A DNA stretch of 64,000 bases. Source: Cognatiyoonia sediminum (GTDB taxonomy: Bacteria; Pseudomonadota; Alphaproteobacteria; Rhodobacterales; Rhodobacteraceae). The DNA is taken from the NCBI RefSeq assembly GCF_900129845.1, contig NZ_FQXB01000001.1, positions 930,001 to 994,000 on the forward strand, given 5' to 3'. Positions 34,640-43,347 of this stretch are shown here, in pieces. The translations under genes were made by a program, and so were the position numbers. Position 1 is the stretch's first letter, and every line of letters begins with the position of its first letter. The notes under the pieces were generated by a model. The model did no database searches. It was not told where the DNA came from and saw nothing but the letters and a program-made list of their open reading frames with translations.

Positions 34640-35181
34640 CGCCATTTAATCGAGCAGCCCATGGACGGGGTCTGATCTCTTGGACCTTCGCCTGTTTCCG
34701 CCACCTGCCGCATCGCATTTAACAACTCCGGAACGCGATCCGTTGGGTCGCCCATTGCGGCACTGTCCAAGCGCCCACGATATTGCAGGCCACCGTCCTT
34801 GTTGAAGCCAAAGAAGTCAGGGGTGCAAACGGCACCATAGGCCTGGCCTACGAATTGGTCTTCATCGACGAGATAGGGGAAGGTGAAACCGTACTGTTCA
34901 GAGAATTTCTTCATCTTCTCAGGGCTGTCCGCCGTATAGCTCAGGTAATCGTTGGACATAACCGCCAGAACATTGACCCCTTCGGATTGAAGCGCTTTTG
35001 CATCCGCCGCCAGTCGATCCGCAATTGCTTTCACATAGGGGCAATGGTTGCAAATGAAGGCGATCAATAGGCCTTTGTCGCCCAAATGCTCTGACATGGT
35101 GAACGCCGTCCCATCGGGATCCTTCAGGGTAAACTCCGGCGCTTGCCAACCGAAATCGCAGATGGGCGTATCGAGTAGCAT
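34636..35181 (-). CDS. Thioredoxin-family (peroxiredoxin-like) protein
   Basis: A 181-residue single-domain thioredoxin-fold protein. The active site is Cys44-Asn-His-Cys47-Pro in AFICNHCPYVKAI, unlike the CGPC of thioredoxin. This CNHCP group is common in bacteria with AhpC/TSA-like ends (FTLKDPDGTAFTMSEHLG). No signal peptide is seen, so it is cytoplasmic; the partner is unknown. It lies 3 bases after the class IV aminotransferase stop, in the same direction, probably as the last gene of that operon. Confidence 0.88.
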   Translation of the reverse strand: MLLDTPICDFGWQAPEFTLKDPDGTAFTMSEHLGDKGLLIAFICNHCPYVKAIADRLAADAKALQSEGVNVLAVMSNDYLSYTADSPEKMKKFSEQYGFTFPYLVDEDQFVGQAYGAVCTPDFFGFNKDGGLQYRGRLDSAAMGDPTDRVPELLNAMRQVAETGEGPRDQTPSMGCSIKWR

Positions 35182-35184
35182 GAT

Positions 35185-36102
35185 CTATCCTTTCTGCGCT
35201 GCGACGTGATCGGCAATCGCTTGTTTATATAGCGTTTGTATCCGCGCCATGACAGGACGATCCCCTGTCCCGATGGATTTGCCATCAATTTCTGCAACCG
35301 GTGTTTGAGCACCAAAGGTGCCGGTCAAAAATGCTTCATCGGCGCCGTAGGCTTCATAGAGGGAGTAATTCTTTTCGAAGACTGGAATGTCATTCGCGCG
35401 GCACAGGTCGATCACCTTTTGCCTTGTCACCCCGTTCATGCAGTAGTCGCCGTTTGAAGTCCAAACTTCGCCCCGCCGTACAATGAAGAAATTGCAGGCA
35501 TTCGTCGTATTTACGAACCCATGTGGATCGAGCATCAATCCCTCGTCAGCGCCTGCCTGTTCCGCTTGCAAACAGGCAATCACACAGTTGAGCTTGGAAT
35601 GACTGTTGTATTTCGCATCTTGCGCCATCGGCAGCCCACGTACCTGCGGGACAGTGGCGAGCCGGATGCCTTTCTTATGCAGGTTATCCGCTGGCTTCGA
35701 ATGCTCCATGATGATTACTAGCGTCGGGCCGGATTGCGACAACGAGGGGTGCTGGAATGGCTTTACCTTTACTCCGCGTGTTAGCATTAAACGACAATGA
35801 ACATCGTCGTGCATGTCGTTGGCTTGTCTCGTTTTTTCTAAGGCGGAGGCAATGCCCGCTTTGTCCGTGCCGACATCTAAAGACACGGCCTTACAGGAAT
35901 TGAAGAAACGATCCATATGCTCATCGAAAAAGGCCCAAACGCCGTCGTAAAGGCGCATCCCTTCCCACATGCCATCCCCAAGCATGAAGCCAGAATCATA
36001 GACAGAGACTTTGGCCTCATCACGATGAACAACATCACCGTTCACATAGATCAAAATGTCCGCATTGCGCGGATCTTCGAGGGCGTCATGCGTGGTGGTC
36101 AT
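35185..36102 (-). CDS. Class IV PLP aminotransferase (D-amino-acid/branched-chain type)
   Basis: A 305-residue fold-type IV aminotransferase. It has the N-terminal segment IYVNGDVVHRDEAKVSVYDSGFMLGDGMWEGMR, the cofactor region with Lys164 or, less likely, Lys170 (AKYNSHSKLN) as Schiff-base lysine, Glu in ADEGLMLD and the phosphate-binding FLTGTFGAQTPV. Family members act on branched-chain amino acids, D-alanine or aminodeoxychorismate; motifs do not decide which. The frame is open to 36132; ATG 36102 has GGAG 6-7 bases upstream. It is coupled to the ABC ATPase gene before it (10-base gap). Confidence 0.87.
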   Translation of the reverse strand: MTTTHDALEDPRNADILIYVNGDVVHRDEAKVSVYDSGFMLGDGMWEGMRLYDGVWAFFDEHMDRFFNSCKAVSLDVGTDKAGIASALEKTRQANDMHDDVHCRLMLTRGVKVKPFQHPSLSQSGPTLVIIMEHSKPADNLHKKGIRLATVPQVRGLPMAQDAKYNSHSKLNCVIACLQAEQAGADEGLMLDPHGFVNTTNACNFFIVRRGEVWTSNGDYCMNGVTRQKVIDLCRANDIPVFEKNYSLYEAYGADEAFLTGTFGAQTPVAEIDGKSIGTGDRPVMARIQTLYKQAIADHVAAQKG

Positions 36103-36112
36103 GGTGTCTCCG

Positions 36113-37186
36113 TCAGTTACGCGGGAACACAAAACAACGATCTCGCCGGATCATCAACCACAAGGGCGTGTCAGGCTTAGGCAAAAACACAGACGGGATA
36201 TGGGCGGTCAAGATCGACCCATCGGAATCCATCTTGAATTCCACAATACTTTGCGATCCGACATAGCGTGCGCGTTTGACAATGCCGCGCGCTGCTGTTC
36301 CATCAGATGGCGTGGGGTTCGGTCCACGACCATGCCGGTCAAAATCGATCTTCAAATGATGCGGCCGAATACAGATGTCGACGACTTGGCCGTTTTCGAC
36401 CCCGGGTGCCAAAAACTCGCCAAAGGCTGTGCGGGTCAAAGCGCCCTGAACTTCGCCCGATATGATATTAATATCACTGAAAAATTTGGCCGCCTCTAAA
36501 TCAATAGGTGAGTTGTAGATGTTATAAGGCGCACCCCGTTGCACAATCCGCCCTTTGCGCATCAATGCGATCTCATCCGCCATCCGCATGGCTTCCGTCG
36601 GCTCATGCGTGACCAGAAGAACGGCAGTCCCTTCGGCTTTGAGGACATCCAGTGTCTCATCCCGAATTTCGTCTCGCAAGCGATCATCGAGACCGGAGAA
36701 CGGTTCATCCATCAACATAACGCGTGGACGTGGCGCAAGAGCGCGCGCGAGAGCTACGCGTTGCTGTTCTCCTCCCGAAAGTTCGTGAGGAAAGCGATCG
36801 ATGTGGCGCTGCATCCCGACTTTTGCCAAAAGCTCTGGGACGCGCTTGTGTGCTTCTGATTTGGGAATACCAAAACCTACATTTGCTGCCACGCTGAGGT
36901 GCGGAAAGAGCGCAAAATCCTGAAACATCAAACCGATAGAGCGGTTTTCTGGCGGGACGTGGTGTTTGGTGTCACAGATCAAGTTGCCATCAAGATGGAT
37001 CGAGCCGCTGTCCTGCATCTCAACACCAGCGGTAATCCGGAGCGTTGTGGACTTGCCGCATCCAGACGGCCCAAGTAGGCATGTGACCTGCCCCGGCATA
37101 ATATCCAGACTCACATCATCGACGACTTTCTGACCGCCGAAGGACTTTGAGATATTGGTCAACGCAAGACGCGGCGTGTCAGTCAA
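36113..37186 (-). CDS. FbpC/PotA-like ABC transporter ATPase, orphan
   Basis: A 357-residue ATPase of the iron/spermidine/thiamine importer type. Walker A is GPSGCGKSTT, the Q-loop lies in MFQDFALFPHLSV, the signature is LSGGEQQRVALARAL, Walker B is VMLMDEPFSGLD, and the H-loop is VTHEPTEAM. A C-terminal TOBE-like barrel follows. There is no permease or binding-protein gene next to it, unlike complete Fbp or Pot operons. The likely start is TTG at 37184-37186, since no ATG or GTG fits upstream and the next Met is inside the domain. Confidence 0.83.
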   Translation of the reverse strand: MTDTPRLALTNISKSFGGQKVVDDVSLDIMPGQVTCLLGPSGCGKSTTLRITAGVEMQDSGSIHLDGNLICDTKHHVPPENRSIGLMFQDFALFPHLSVAANVGFGIPKSEAHKRVPELLAKVGMQRHIDRFPHELSGGEQQRVALARALAPRPRVMLMDEPFSGLDDRLRDEIRDETLDVLKAEGTAVLLVTHEPTEAMRMADEIALMRKGRIVQRGAPYNIYNSPIDLEAAKFFSDINIISGEVQGALTRTAFGEFLAPGVENGQVVDICIRPHHLKIDFDRHGRGPNPTPSDGTAARGIVKRARYVGSQSIVEFKMDSDGSILTAHIPSVFLPKPDTPLWLMIRRDRCFVFPRN

Positions 37187-37242
37187 AACAGATTTTCCGA
37201 CTTATTCTGTAAGGTTCAAAATGCCCTAGCGCGTATCGATGT

Positions 37243-38358
37243 CTAGGACAAGACAAACTGGCTGGACGCGACGATCCGACCGTTGATCTGAAGACTGATG
37301 CGATGAACGCCCGGATAGAGGGTGAATGTCGTGGCACCTTTCTTGAAAAGATGAGCCTTCTTTAGAATGATTTCAACATCTGGTTTCGCCTGCAACACTT
37401 TCATTTTGAACACTTTTGGCGCGGATGAGCCGTTACTTTTGACAAAATCGATGACGTAGTCGGCGATGATCGGACCGCCCTTCGGCGCCGTAAAGCTTGC
37501 CGTGATTTCGGCCTTTTCACCTATTGCCAAGGTATCAGGCGTGATCGTCACCTCAGCTGCATCTATTGCGATCTTGGCGTCATGCCCCAAATGCGCCATC
37601 GCACCGGAATGACCCTCTTTGATCAAGCTGCGCAAAGCGTGGCGGCGCATCCAATCAAGTTCTTTTCGATCTTGTTGTCCTTTCGAGATCCAATTGTCGA
37701 GCAAATCGATCACGACATCAGGTTCTCTTTTTGCAATATCATTCAGATGGTTGGCGACCGATCTTGTGACAAACCGCGTACTGTCTACGTGAAGCGCATC
37801 GAGCACGGGCAAGCGATCCGAGGTCGTTTGCGGGATGCTCTTGCCCCAAGGGAGTTTTGGTCTGAGGCCTTCGCTGGCGAGCCGTCTGACATGGTAGTTT
37901 TCATGATGCGCCCAAGCGTTCATCCGCTTTACAGTCTCGTTCGGCCACCGGTTCAGAAAGGCACGGATGGAAAACTCCATCGAAAACCGCTGTGTCAGGT
38001 CTTCCAGCAGATCCAGGCTTAAATCAAGATGGTCCTCAATCCCCTGTTTCTCAACAACAACTCCGAGCGGCGCGTAGATGAAAGAGCCAAAGTCATCGTC
38101 CGTTCTGGTCGGATCAAGCGGTGGCGGAAGAGACGCTTTTATTGCCATGACTGTATCGGGAAAGTCGTTTGGTAGAACACCGATCAGTTCATCCGCAATC
38201 AGATTAATCCGTTCTTTCAGCTCCAAAGGCGGCATAGCGGCCACAACTCGGGCGACAAAACGATCCGCATCGAACACGCCTGCTGCGCCAAATGGCACCG
38301 CCAAGGTGCGTACGGTAACTTCGTTAAACAGCTGATCTTTCAGGCTAAAACCGGACAT
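37243..38358 (-). CDS. AlkC-like DNA alkylation repair protein
   Basis: A 371-residue HEAT-repeat protein of the AlkC branch of the AlkC/AlkD DNA glycosylases, which remove 3-methyladenine and similar lesions. Recognisable parts are SLKDQLFNEVTVRTLA, ELKERINLIADEL, the strongly conserved SLPPPLDPTRTDDDFGSFIYAPLG, and VRRLASEGLRPKLPW ... FVTRSVANHLNDIAKREPD. The last 110 residues are beta-rich (ITASFTAPKGG ... YPGVHRISLQINGR), as in AlkC proteins that carry a C-terminal Ig-like domain used for DNA binding. The frame opens at 38448, but ATG 38358, two bases after the SDR stop, is the natural start. Confidence 0.83.
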   Translation of the reverse strand: MSGFSLKDQLFNEVTVRTLAVPFGAAGVFDADRFVARVVAAMPPLELKERINLIADELIGVLPNDFPDTVMAIKASLPPPLDPTRTDDDFGSFIYAPLGVVVEKQGIEDHLDLSLDLLEDLTQRFSMEFSIRAFLNRWPNETVKRMNAWAHHENYHVRRLASEGLRPKLPWGKSIPQTTSDRLPVLDALHVDSTRFVTRSVANHLNDIAKREPDVVIDLLDNWISKGQQDRKELDWMRRHALRSLIKEGHSGAMAHLGHDAKIAIDAAEVTITPDTLAIGEKAEITASFTAPKGGPIIADYVIDFVKSNGSSAPKVFKMKVLQAKPDVEIILKKAHLFKKGATTFTLYPGVHRISLQINGRIVASSQFVLS

Positions 38359-38360
38359 AA

Positions 38361-39140
38361 TCAGAGCGTCGCGTTGTAAGCTCCGCCATCTAGCAAGATG
38401 TTCTGACCGATGATGAACCCTGCGTGTTGAGAACATAGGAAAGCGCAAGTCGCGCCAAATTCAGCAGCGGTGCCATACCGACGCACGGGGATCGTAGCAT
38501 ATCGGTTCTGGCGGGCCTGTTCGATATCGATGCCCTGCGCCTCTGCCACTCCGGTGTCCAGGCTGATTGCGCGATCCGTGGCGTGAATGCCTGGTAGCAG
38601 GTTGTTGATTGTTACACCGTTTGGCGCAACTTGGCGGGCGGTACCGGCTACATAACCTGTCAGACCAGCACGAGCAGAATTAGAGAGGCCCAGCTGCGGG
38701 ATGGGCGATTTCACAGATACCGACGTAATGTTCACCACGCGGCCCCAACCTTGATCAATCATTCCGGGCAACAGCGTTTTCATGAGAGCGATAGGCGCCA
38801 ACATATTAGCATCCAGCGCCGCGATGAAATCGTCGCGTGACCAATCTGTCCACATGCCCGGAGGTGGGCCACCGGCATTGTTGACTAAGATGTCGACAGA
38901 ACCTGCGGCCTCAAGCAAAGCGGCTTGCCCCGCTTCGGTGCTAACGTCGGCCGCTACTTCAGTAACCTCAACCCCAAAGGCCGCGCGAATATCTTCCGCA
39001 ACCGCGGCCAGACTGTCTGCAGACCGACCGTTCATCACCAGATCGACCCCCGCCTCTGCCAATGCCGCGGCACAGCCACGACCAAGGCCCTTTGAGGAGG
39101 CACATACCAATGCTTTCTTTCCGCGAATTCCGAGGTCCAT
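38361..39140 (-). CDS. Atypical SDR-family oxidoreductase lacking the YxxxK pair
   Basis: A 259-residue Rossmann-fold protein of the short-chain dehydrogenase superfamily. The cofactor region is ALVCASSKGLGRGCAAALAEAG (ASSKGLG instead of the usual TGxxxGxG) and NNAGGPPPG is the NNAG motif. The position of the catalytic Tyr-x-x-x-Lys reads LSNSARAGL, so both residues are missing. A known subgroup of BKR-like SDRs shares these departures, and its reaction is not established. It is co-directional with and 2 bases from the AlkC-like gene. Confidence 0.88.
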   Translation of the reverse strand: MDLGIRGKKALVCASSKGLGRGCAAALAEAGVDLVMNGRSADSLAAVAEDIRAAFGVEVTEVAADVSTEAGQAALLEAAGSVDILVNNAGGPPPGMWTDWSRDDFIAALDANMLAPIALMKTLLPGMIDQGWGRVVNITSVSVKSPIPQLGLSNSARAGLTGYVAGTARQVAPNGVTINNLLPGIHATDRAISLDTGVAEAQGIDIEQARQNRYATIPVRRYGTAAEFGATCAFLCSQHAGFIIGQNILLDGGAYNATL

Positions 39141-39277
39141 ACCGATGCTCCCATGTGTGGTAGTGTTTCAGCGATACCTAGCACTGGCATCGGTGAACGA
39201 CCAGTCCATCCTACCCGTTGACGGGGCCAAATCGCCTTCATAGGGTCAAGGAACTTTCAGACCAACCCGAGGCTCCT

Positions 39278-40267
39278 TTGGCCACCAATTCATCGGTTCA
39301 GACTATTTCGGTTTATGTATCGGACGATTTTCCGGTCAGCGAAGGTGTCGCCCAAAGCGAAGGCATGTCATTTGCCGATGATCTTGTGTTGGATGATATT
39401 TACCGGCTGTGGAATCGGAGAGAGCGACGCGCGCTTTCGTTGTGGGTTGACGATACCGGCTCTTTTCGGGTCGCAGGTGACAGCCCGACGGGACGCGCAG
39501 GAAATCAGGTGGTTCTGGATAGCTGCGTGACCGTCATGGGCACCGACAGCAGTACCCAAGAAATTCTGTTGTTGGTAGAATTGGAGGATGGGTGCGTCGA
39601 GGAAGTGTATCTTCTGCCGCTTGCGCACCTAATCCCGCAAGCTGACTACCGGTTGGTACGTGTGGATCGCCATGCAGCCACACAGCGGTTTGCTGAAGTT
39701 GCCTGCGTGTCCTTTTCAAAAGGCACCCATATCACCATGGGCAATGGTGCTCAGGTCCCGATTGAAGACCTAAAGGTCGGCGACCGCGTGTTGACCCGTG
39801 ACGAAGGCCCGCAACCCATTCGGTGGATTGGGCAAACAACGATCCGCGCGACCGGCGACTTTGCCCCGATCCTGATCACCAAGGGTGCCTTGCACAACGC
39901 CAATGATCTGCTGGTCAGTCCGGACCACCGGCTTTTTGTCTATCAACGGCAAGACAAGCTTGGCACGGGTCGCAGCGACGTTTTGGTCAAGGTCGGCAAC
40001 TTGGTGGACGGGGAGAGGGTTATTCAGCAACCTGGCGGCTACGTGGATTACTTTCAGCTGCTGTTTGACAGCCACCAGATCATCTATGCCGAAGGGATCG
40101 CTGCAGAATCTTTGTTGATCGACGCCAGAAACCGTGCGGCGGTACCAGACAGTTTTTCAGGGAACGAGCCCCAACCGACGAAAGATCACCTGAGATATGA
40201 AGTAAGCGCTTCGCTCCTGCCATCGACCGATGCTGTTCGGCTGTTACGCAAAGCTGCATCCAGCTGA
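39278..40267 (+). CDS. Hint-domain (hedgehog/intein-like) protein
   Basis: A 329-residue protein with a C-terminal Hint domain (about residues 140-290). Cys143 in ACVSFSKGTHI is the putative nucleophile, and GDRVLTRDEG, SPDHRLFVY and GEGIAAESLL-like blocks follow in the order seen in alphaproteobacterial Hint proteins. The N-terminal 135 residues are a poorly characterised beta-rich region. No ATG fits: the frame opens with TTG 39218, and I prefer TTG 39278, with GAGG 5-8 bases upstream and a typical MATNSSVQTI start. Self-cleavage is plausible but unproven. It ends directly against the convergent lipoprotein gene. Confidence 0.82.
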   Translation: MATNSSVQTISVYVSDDFPVSEGVAQSEGMSFADDLVLDDIYRLWNRRERRALSLWVDDTGSFRVAGDSPTGRAGNQVVLDSCVTVMGTDSSTQEILLLVELEDGCVEEVYLLPLAHLIPQADYRLVRVDRHAATQRFAEVACVSFSKGTHITMGNGAQVPIEDLKVGDRVLTRDEGPQPIRWIGQTTIRATGDFAPILITKGALHNANDLLVSPDHRLFVYQRQDKLGTGRSDVLVKVGNLVDGERVIQQPGGYVDYFQLLFDSHQIIYAEGIAAESLLIDARNRAAVPDSFSGNEPQPTKDHLRYEVSASLLPSTDAVRLLRKAASS

Positions 40268-40822
40268 CTACTGTTTGGCCACGGAAAAAGATCCGTCGAA
40301 AATATCGATCCCTTGAGTGGTTGTCACATCGCCAAACACAACACCACTCGCGGACGATAGGTCCGTTGTATCGAACTCCGCCACCATGTCGCCGGTGATC
40401 AGGCTATTGATCAACGACCCGCCCCGCAGCGCACCGCTGATCTCTGCCTCAAAACCAGGGGGAGTGTTGCCCTGCTCCGCCTCAAGATTGCCGGCTGTGA
40501 CAAAGATGGTGCCCGTCAGGCTACCGCTGCTGGGGATAGAAAATCCCCGGGCCTGCCCTGTGACCTGATCGCTTGAGGCCGAGAAATCGACAGAGAGTGA
40601 TAGATTACCGGTCGCCGTTTCGCGGATTGCGCCGTTTGGCAAATTCAGGTTCATGAACCCTGAGTACCGCGCAGTACCGGACTGCGGCACATCAAATCGG
40701 CCTGTGACCACTTCGGGGGGTTGCGCCTCAATCGGATCAACATCGCCAGAAGTCGAAGATCCGCCACAAGCGGACATGGAAACCACGGCAATGACAAGGG
40801 CAAGATCGGAGCGACCAAACAT
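40268..40822 (-). CDS. Surface-type lipoprotein similar in style to 16636-17223
   Basis: A 184-residue predicted lipoprotein (lipobox MSAC, Cys19) followed by GGSSTSGD. The mature part is beta-rich with repeated Gly/Ser/Thr strands (ARYSGFMNLNLPNG, NLSLSVDFSASSDQVTGQ, SLTGTIFVT) and ends VFGDVTTTQGIDIFDGSFSVAKQ. Strand patterns such as YSGF and LSVDFS ... TG recur in the protein at 16636-17223, so both may be small barrel lipoproteins. The frame opens at 40936, but the lipobox fixes the start at 40822. It is divergent from prfC. Confidence 0.7.
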   Translation of the reverse strand: MFGRSDLALVIAVVSMSACGGSSTSGDVDPIEAQPPEVVTGRFDVPQSGTARYSGFMNLNLPNGAIRETATGNLSLSVDFSASSDQVTGQARGFSIPSSGSLTGTIFVTAGNLEAEQGNTPPGFEAEISGALRGGSLINSLITGDMVAEFDTTDLSSASGVVFGDVTTTQGIDIFDGSFSVAKQ

Positions 40823-40929
40823 AGAGCCATCTTGGTTTTGCTTGGTTAATTCTTTCCTAACTTCACTTTGAAGCCGCAGCCCCAAACGCAGCGATTGCGA
40901 TTGACCCGAAACCCGCCTAAACGAGCGCC

Positions 40930-42525
40930 ATGACAAATCGACCTGACCTTCCAGCCGAAATCGCCCGCCGCCGGACCTTTGCGATCATTTCGCACCCAGA
41001 TGCGGGCAAGACGACCTTGACGGAAAAGTTCCTCCTTTATGGTGGTGCAATCCAGATGGCGGGACAGGTGCGTGCGAAAGGCGAAGCGCGGCGGACGCGA
41101 TCTGACTTTATGCAGATGGAAAAGGACAGGGGCATTTCGGTCAGCGCCTCTGCCATGTCGTTTGATTTTGAGAATTATCGCTTCAATCTGGTCGACACGC
41201 CCGGTCACTCTGACTTTTCCGAAGACACCTATCGGACGCTGACAGCGGTGGACGCGGCCGTGATGGTGATTGACGGCGCGAAAGGTGTCGAAAGCCAGAC
41301 GCAGAAACTCTTTGAAGTCTGCCGCCTGCGCGACCTACCGATCCTGACCTTCTGTAACAAGATGGACCGCGAAAGCCGCGATACGTTTGAGATCATTGAC
41401 GAAATTCAGGAAAACCTTGCGATTGACGTGACACCAGCCTCTTGGCCAATTGGTGTGGGGCGCGATTTCATCGGGACTTACGACATCCTTCGAGACCGCT
41501 TGGAGTTGATGGATCGCGCGGACCGTAACAAGGTGGCAGAAAGCGTTGAGATCAACGGGCTGGATGATCCCAAACTGGCGGAACATGTTCCGGCTGATTT
41601 GCTGGGCAAGTTCCTTGAAGAGATCGAGATGGCGAAAGAGCTTTTGCCGCCGCTCGATCCTGAGGCGTTATTGAATGGGTCGATGACGCCGATTTGGTTT
41701 GGGTCGGCAATCAACTCGTTCGGGGTGAAAGAACTGATGGACGGGATCGGCACCTATGGACCGGAACCGCAGATCCAATCGGCAGAACCGCGCAAGATCG
41801 CGCCGGAAGAGAAATCTGTGGCTGGGTTTGTGTTCAAAGTTCAGGCGAACATGGACCCGAAACACCGCGACCGCGTGGCGTTCCTGCGGTTGGCATCCGG
41901 CCATTTCAAACGTGGCATGAAGCTGACGCACGTTCGAACGAAGAAACCAATGGCGGTTTCTAACCCCGTGCTCTTCCTCGCCTCTGACCGAGAGTTGGCT
42001 GAGGAGGCTTGGGCTGGCGATATCATCGGTATTCCGAACCACGGTCAGCTGCGGATCGGAGATACGTTGACCGAGGGCGAAACGGTGCGTGTAACAGGCA
42101 TCCCCTCGTTTGCCCCAGAACTTTTGCAGACCTGCCGTGCGGGTGATCCGTTGAAAGCGAAGCACCTTGAAAAAGCACTGATGCAGTTTGCCGAAGAAGG
42201 GGCTGCGAAAGTCTTCAAGCCAACTTTCGGGTCGGGTTTCATCGTTGGCGTTGTGGGCGCCTTGCAGTTCGAAGTCCTCGCCAGCCGAATTGAGATGGAA
42301 TATGGCCTGCCCGTTCGGTTTGAAGCGTCGCAATTTACTTCTGCTCGTTGGGTTCATGGGGGCAAAGACGCCGTCGACAAATTCGCCGCCGCAAATAAAC
42401 AGCATATCGCGGAGGATAACGACGGCGACGTTGTCTATCTGACGCGCTTGCAGTGGGATATTGATCGTGTGGAGCGGGATTATCCCGATGTCACGCTGTC
42501 CTCGACCAAGGAAATGATGGTCTGA
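40930..42525 (+). CDS. prfC: Peptide chain release factor 3
   Basis: RF3, 531 residues, is the GTPase that recycles RF1 and RF2 from terminated ribosomes. The G1 motif is SHPDAGKTTLTEKF (about residues 21-34), the switch region RGISVSASAMSF, G3 DTPGHSDF, and G4 CNKMDRES. EF-Tu-like domain II (KVQANMDPKHRDRVAFLRL) and a C-terminal domain typical of RF3 follow. The length is normal. It is preceded by a short gap from the divergent lipoprotein gene. Confidence 0.96.
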   Translation: MTNRPDLPAEIARRRTFAIISHPDAGKTTLTEKFLLYGGAIQMAGQVRAKGEARRTRSDFMQMEKDRGISVSASAMSFDFENYRFNLVDTPGHSDFSEDTYRTLTAVDAAVMVIDGAKGVESQTQKLFEVCRLRDLPILTFCNKMDRESRDTFEIIDEIQENLAIDVTPASWPIGVGRDFIGTYDILRDRLELMDRADRNKVAESVEINGLDDPKLAEHVPADLLGKFLEEIEMAKELLPPLDPEALLNGSMTPIWFGSAINSFGVKELMDGIGTYGPEPQIQSAEPRKIAPEEKSVAGFVFKVQANMDPKHRDRVAFLRLASGHFKRGMKLTHVRTKKPMAVSNPVLFLASDRELAEEAWAGDIIGIPNHGQLRIGDTLTEGETVRVTGIPSFAPELLQTCRAGDPLKAKHLEKALMQFAEEGAAKVFKPTFGSGFIVGVVGALQFEVLASRIEMEYGLPVRFEASQFTSARWVHGGKDAVDKFAAANKQHIAEDNDGDVVYLTRLQWDIDRVERDYPDVTLSSTKEMMV

Positions 42526-42568
42526 TCCGGCATTTGATGTAGCCTGATGCGGCAGAGAGGAGTTTCCC

Positions 42569-43186
42569 ATGCCGCTTCAAAACCGCGCTTTACCAACCGG
42601 CGAAATCGTTGCAATCGATGCGCGCGGAACTTTGACCGGCAATCGTGGAATTATTCACGGTCCGGATAAGCAGCTCTCGACCAAACGCTGGAGCCATCAC
42701 GCTTGGATTTGTTGTGTTTTGGACTGGCAAGGGCGCAAGCGCGACGTGATGTCGGGCCGAAAGTGGACGGAATTGTTCTTTTTAGATGAAGCCACGGCCC
42801 TTGCCGCAGGACACAGGCCCTGCGGGTATTGCAGGCGGGAGGCGTATCAGGCGTTCAAACAAGCTTGGCACGATGCCTTTGGGGGCGACGTGGGCGCAAA
42901 ACAAATGGATCAGGTGCTCCACGCGGAACGGGTCGAACCCCGATCGCGGTCTCAGAAGACACATTTGGCGGAGGCGAAGGCTTTGCCGAGTGGCGCGATG
43001 TATCGGTATGGTGGGAAAATCTATTTGGTTGCAGACAGGCTGGTTCGACCTTTTTCTGTTAAAGGATACGGCCCGAGCGAAACAGTACCTGAAGGCAAGG
43101 TCGAGGTTCTGACTCCGCCTTCCTTGGTGAAGGTGTTGTCGGCAGGCTATAAGCCACTGCTACATGCAAGTCCGTTCAGCACGTAG
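42569..43186 (+). CDS. Conserved hypothetical protein with Ada-like Cys motif
   Basis: A 205-residue protein of unknown function. The centre holds ALAAGHRPCGYCRREAY, which is like the second cysteine pair of the Ada zinc motif (GxRPCxxC). An upstream WSHHAWICCVLDWQGR adds two more Cys, so a zinc site is possible. The segment KRWSHHAWICC ... ELFFLDEATALAAGHRPC looks conserved across alphaproteobacterial hypotheticals I remember, with no known role. GAGGAG precedes the ATG by 7 bases. It is 43 bases after prfC in the same direction and may be co-transcribed. Confidence 0.75.
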   Translation: MPLQNRALPTGEIVAIDARGTLTGNRGIIHGPDKQLSTKRWSHHAWICCVLDWQGRKRDVMSGRKWTELFFLDEATALAAGHRPCGYCRREAYQAFKQAWHDAFGGDVGAKQMDQVLHAERVEPRSRSQKTHLAEAKALPSGAMYRYGGKIYLVADRLVRPFSVKGYGPSETVPEGKVEVLTPPSLVKVLSAGYKPLLHASPFST

Positions 43187-43258
43187 GCATTGAGCGATCA
43201 TAAAATCAGCAAAGCGTGACGGAAACCACACCTAAATCCCTGCGGAATAAGGGCATTC

Positions 43259-43287
43259 TTGACCCGAACTCGCGTTTCGTTTAGGCA
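43259..43287 (+). promoter_or_regulatory. Putative promoter of the DEAD-box helicase gene
   Basis: TTGACC (43259-43264), 17-base spacer, TAGGCA (43282-43287). The -10 box is poor. It would give a leader of about 95 bases that contains the hairpin at 43324-43347. Confidence 0.35.
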
Positions 43288-43323
43288 ACCGCCAGCGGTG
43301 GAATACGTCTATCGCCCGACGCA

Positions 43324-43347
43324 GGGACGCGTTGGTAGCTGCGTCCC
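43324..43347 (+). promoter_or_regulatory. Hairpin in the helicase mRNA leader
   Basis: GGGACGC (43324-43330) / GCGTCCC (43341-43347) with a 10-base loop, followed by AAAAA, 42 bases before the start codon. The strand after the stem is A-rich, not T-rich, so it is not a terminator for the plus strand; it may be an mRNA leader structure or cold-sensitive element. Confidence 0.4.

Noticed and set aside
41668-42570. Minus-strand 300-codon frame opposite prfC
   Set aside because: Antisense shadow of a conserved release factor gene.
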